From the NCBI GenBank assembly GCA_028714935.1, contig JAQTLJ010000075.1, positions 1-6,138 of the forward strand: a stretch of 6,138 bases of DNA, in the 5' to 3' direction. Positions 5,536 to 6,138 of this stretch are shown in pieces. A model generated the notes under the pieces. It was not told where the DNA came from and searched no databases. It was given only the letters and a program-made list of their open reading frames with translations. The number at the start of each line of letters is the position of its first letter. The first letter of the stretch is position 1. Both the position numbers and the translations under genes were made by a program. The stretch comes from Candidatus Margulisiibacteriota bacterium (GTDB taxonomy: Bacteria; Margulisbacteria; WOR-1; O2-12-FULL-45-9).

Positions 5536-6138
5536 TTAATTGGGAAGGGTTTCGTGAATTTTTACGTCGTGACCGATAACAAAATTATAAGCCCCCACCG
5601 GCCGTTTGCCTTCCAGCTGGACCTCTCTTACCAAAACATCCCCCTTGCCTGTCCTGACGATAAAACCGAGATTCTTGACTATCTGCACAATGGCTCCCGG
5701 TTTTTCCTGTTGGCCGGCAAGATCAACCGCCTGGAGCTGCGAACTTAATAGCTTGAGCCGTTTCCCATGATAAAATGTGTGCGCTGCCGGCCAAGGCACC
5801 ATTGCCCTGATGCGATTATGGATCTCGGCCGCTGATTTTCTCCAATCGATCTCACCGCTCTCCTTGGCGATCGCCGGAGCATTGGTCGCTGCTGTGTTAT
5901 TCTGGGCAGTATATGTTGCTTTTCCCTCTGCGATCTGTTTTATCGCTTTAATTAATAGCTTCCCGCCGGCGGCAAACAATTTCTTGGTCAAAGTTATCGT
6001 ATTATCCGCCTCTTCGATCCTAACTTTCTGCTGGAGGATGATCTCCCCCGTATCGAGCAGCTCGTCGATCTTCATGATAGTGATGCCGGTCTCTTTTTCG
6101 CCGTTCAAGAGCGCCCACTGGATCGGCGCCGCGCCGCG
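5536..6138 (-). CDS. fmt: Methionyl-tRNA formyltransferase, C-terminal two-thirds, 5' end outside window
   Basis: This enzyme formylates Met-tRNA for translation initiation, using 10-formyl-THF. The minus-strand frame is open to the window edge and ends at TAA (5538-5536), giving 200 visible residues. A TTG at 6108 is internal, because the preceding codons already read R-G-A-A-P-I-Q-W, a hallmark of Fmt. The end of the formyltransferase domain shows G-I-T-I-M and L-D-T-G-E, whose aspartate corresponds to the catalytic aspartate of the E. coli enzyme (about D144). A linker with I-D-W follows, then the C-terminal tRNA-binding domain with I-R-A-M-V-P-W-P and a final stretch of short strands. E. 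coli Fmt is 315 residues, so about a third is missing upstream. It is a housekeeping gene on the same strand as nrdR. Read-through into the nrd operon is possible, as no terminator is visible after it. Confidence 0.96.
   Translation of the reverse strand, partial: RGAAPIQWALLNGEKETGITIMKIDELLDTGEIILQQKVRIEEADNTITLTKKLFAAGGKLLIKAIKQIAEGKATYTAQNNTAATNAPAIAKESGEIDWRKSAAEIHNRIRAMVPWPAAHTFYHGKRLKLLSSQLQAVDLAGQQEKPGAIVQIVKNLGFIVRTGKGDVLVREVQLEGKRPVGAYNFVIGHDVKIHETLPN

Noticed and set aside
5521..5549. Possible terminator after fmt: TTCCC (5531-5535) pairs with GGGAA (5542-5546) next to a run of six T.
   Set aside because: In the direction of fmt transcription the run reads as A after the stem, not U, and on the other strand the T-run precedes the stem. 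It does not fit an intrinsic terminator in either direction.

Overview
The window reads as compact bacterial chromosome, with no phage, insertion sequence, tRNA, rRNA or CRISPR signal that I can see. NrdR and methionyl-tRNA formyltransferase (Fmt) are bacterial markers, and the one sharp promoter is sigma-70 type. The only ribonucleotide reductase (RNR) genes here are oxygen-sensitive class III (glycyl radical) genes, so an anaerobic or facultatively anaerobic bacterium is likely. I cannot name the lineage from the sequence.

Layout, left to right. At 1-524 (+) is the 3' part of a phosphodiester glycosidase (NAGPA-family) gene that enters from outside the window. It converges on, and overlaps by 35 bp, a minus-strand operon. 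In its transcription order that operon is nrdR (5465-5010), a first nrdD (5005-2897), a second nrdD (2910-802) and a small CXXC redoxin (786-490). Upstream on the same strand is the 3' part of fmt (6138-5536). The 70 bp between fmt and nrdR holds a TTGACA/TTAAAT promoter with a 17-bp spacer. Two NrdR-box-like sites share a repeated CATATCT core 31 bp apart: one lies in the promoter spacer, the other at about the transcription start.

How it works together. NrdR senses nucleotides through its ATP-cone and probably represses its own operon. Two full-length NrdD paralogs, about 69% identical by hand alignment with no internal gap, would reduce ribonucleotides anaerobically. The redoxin is well placed to supply electrons, as in the thioredoxin- or redoxin-dependent class III RNRs rather than the formate-dependent E. 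coli/T4 type. The four genes are packed tightly enough (4-nt gap, 14-nt overlap, 15-nt gap) to suggest translational coupling. The NrdG radical-SAM activase that NrdD needs is not in the window.

The most notable feature is the tandem pair of intact, diverged NrdDs in one NrdR-controlled operon with a dedicated redoxin. The parts are known families. The unusual points are the paired arrangement, the clustering of divergence in the regulatory cone and a few surface segments, and the missing nrdG.
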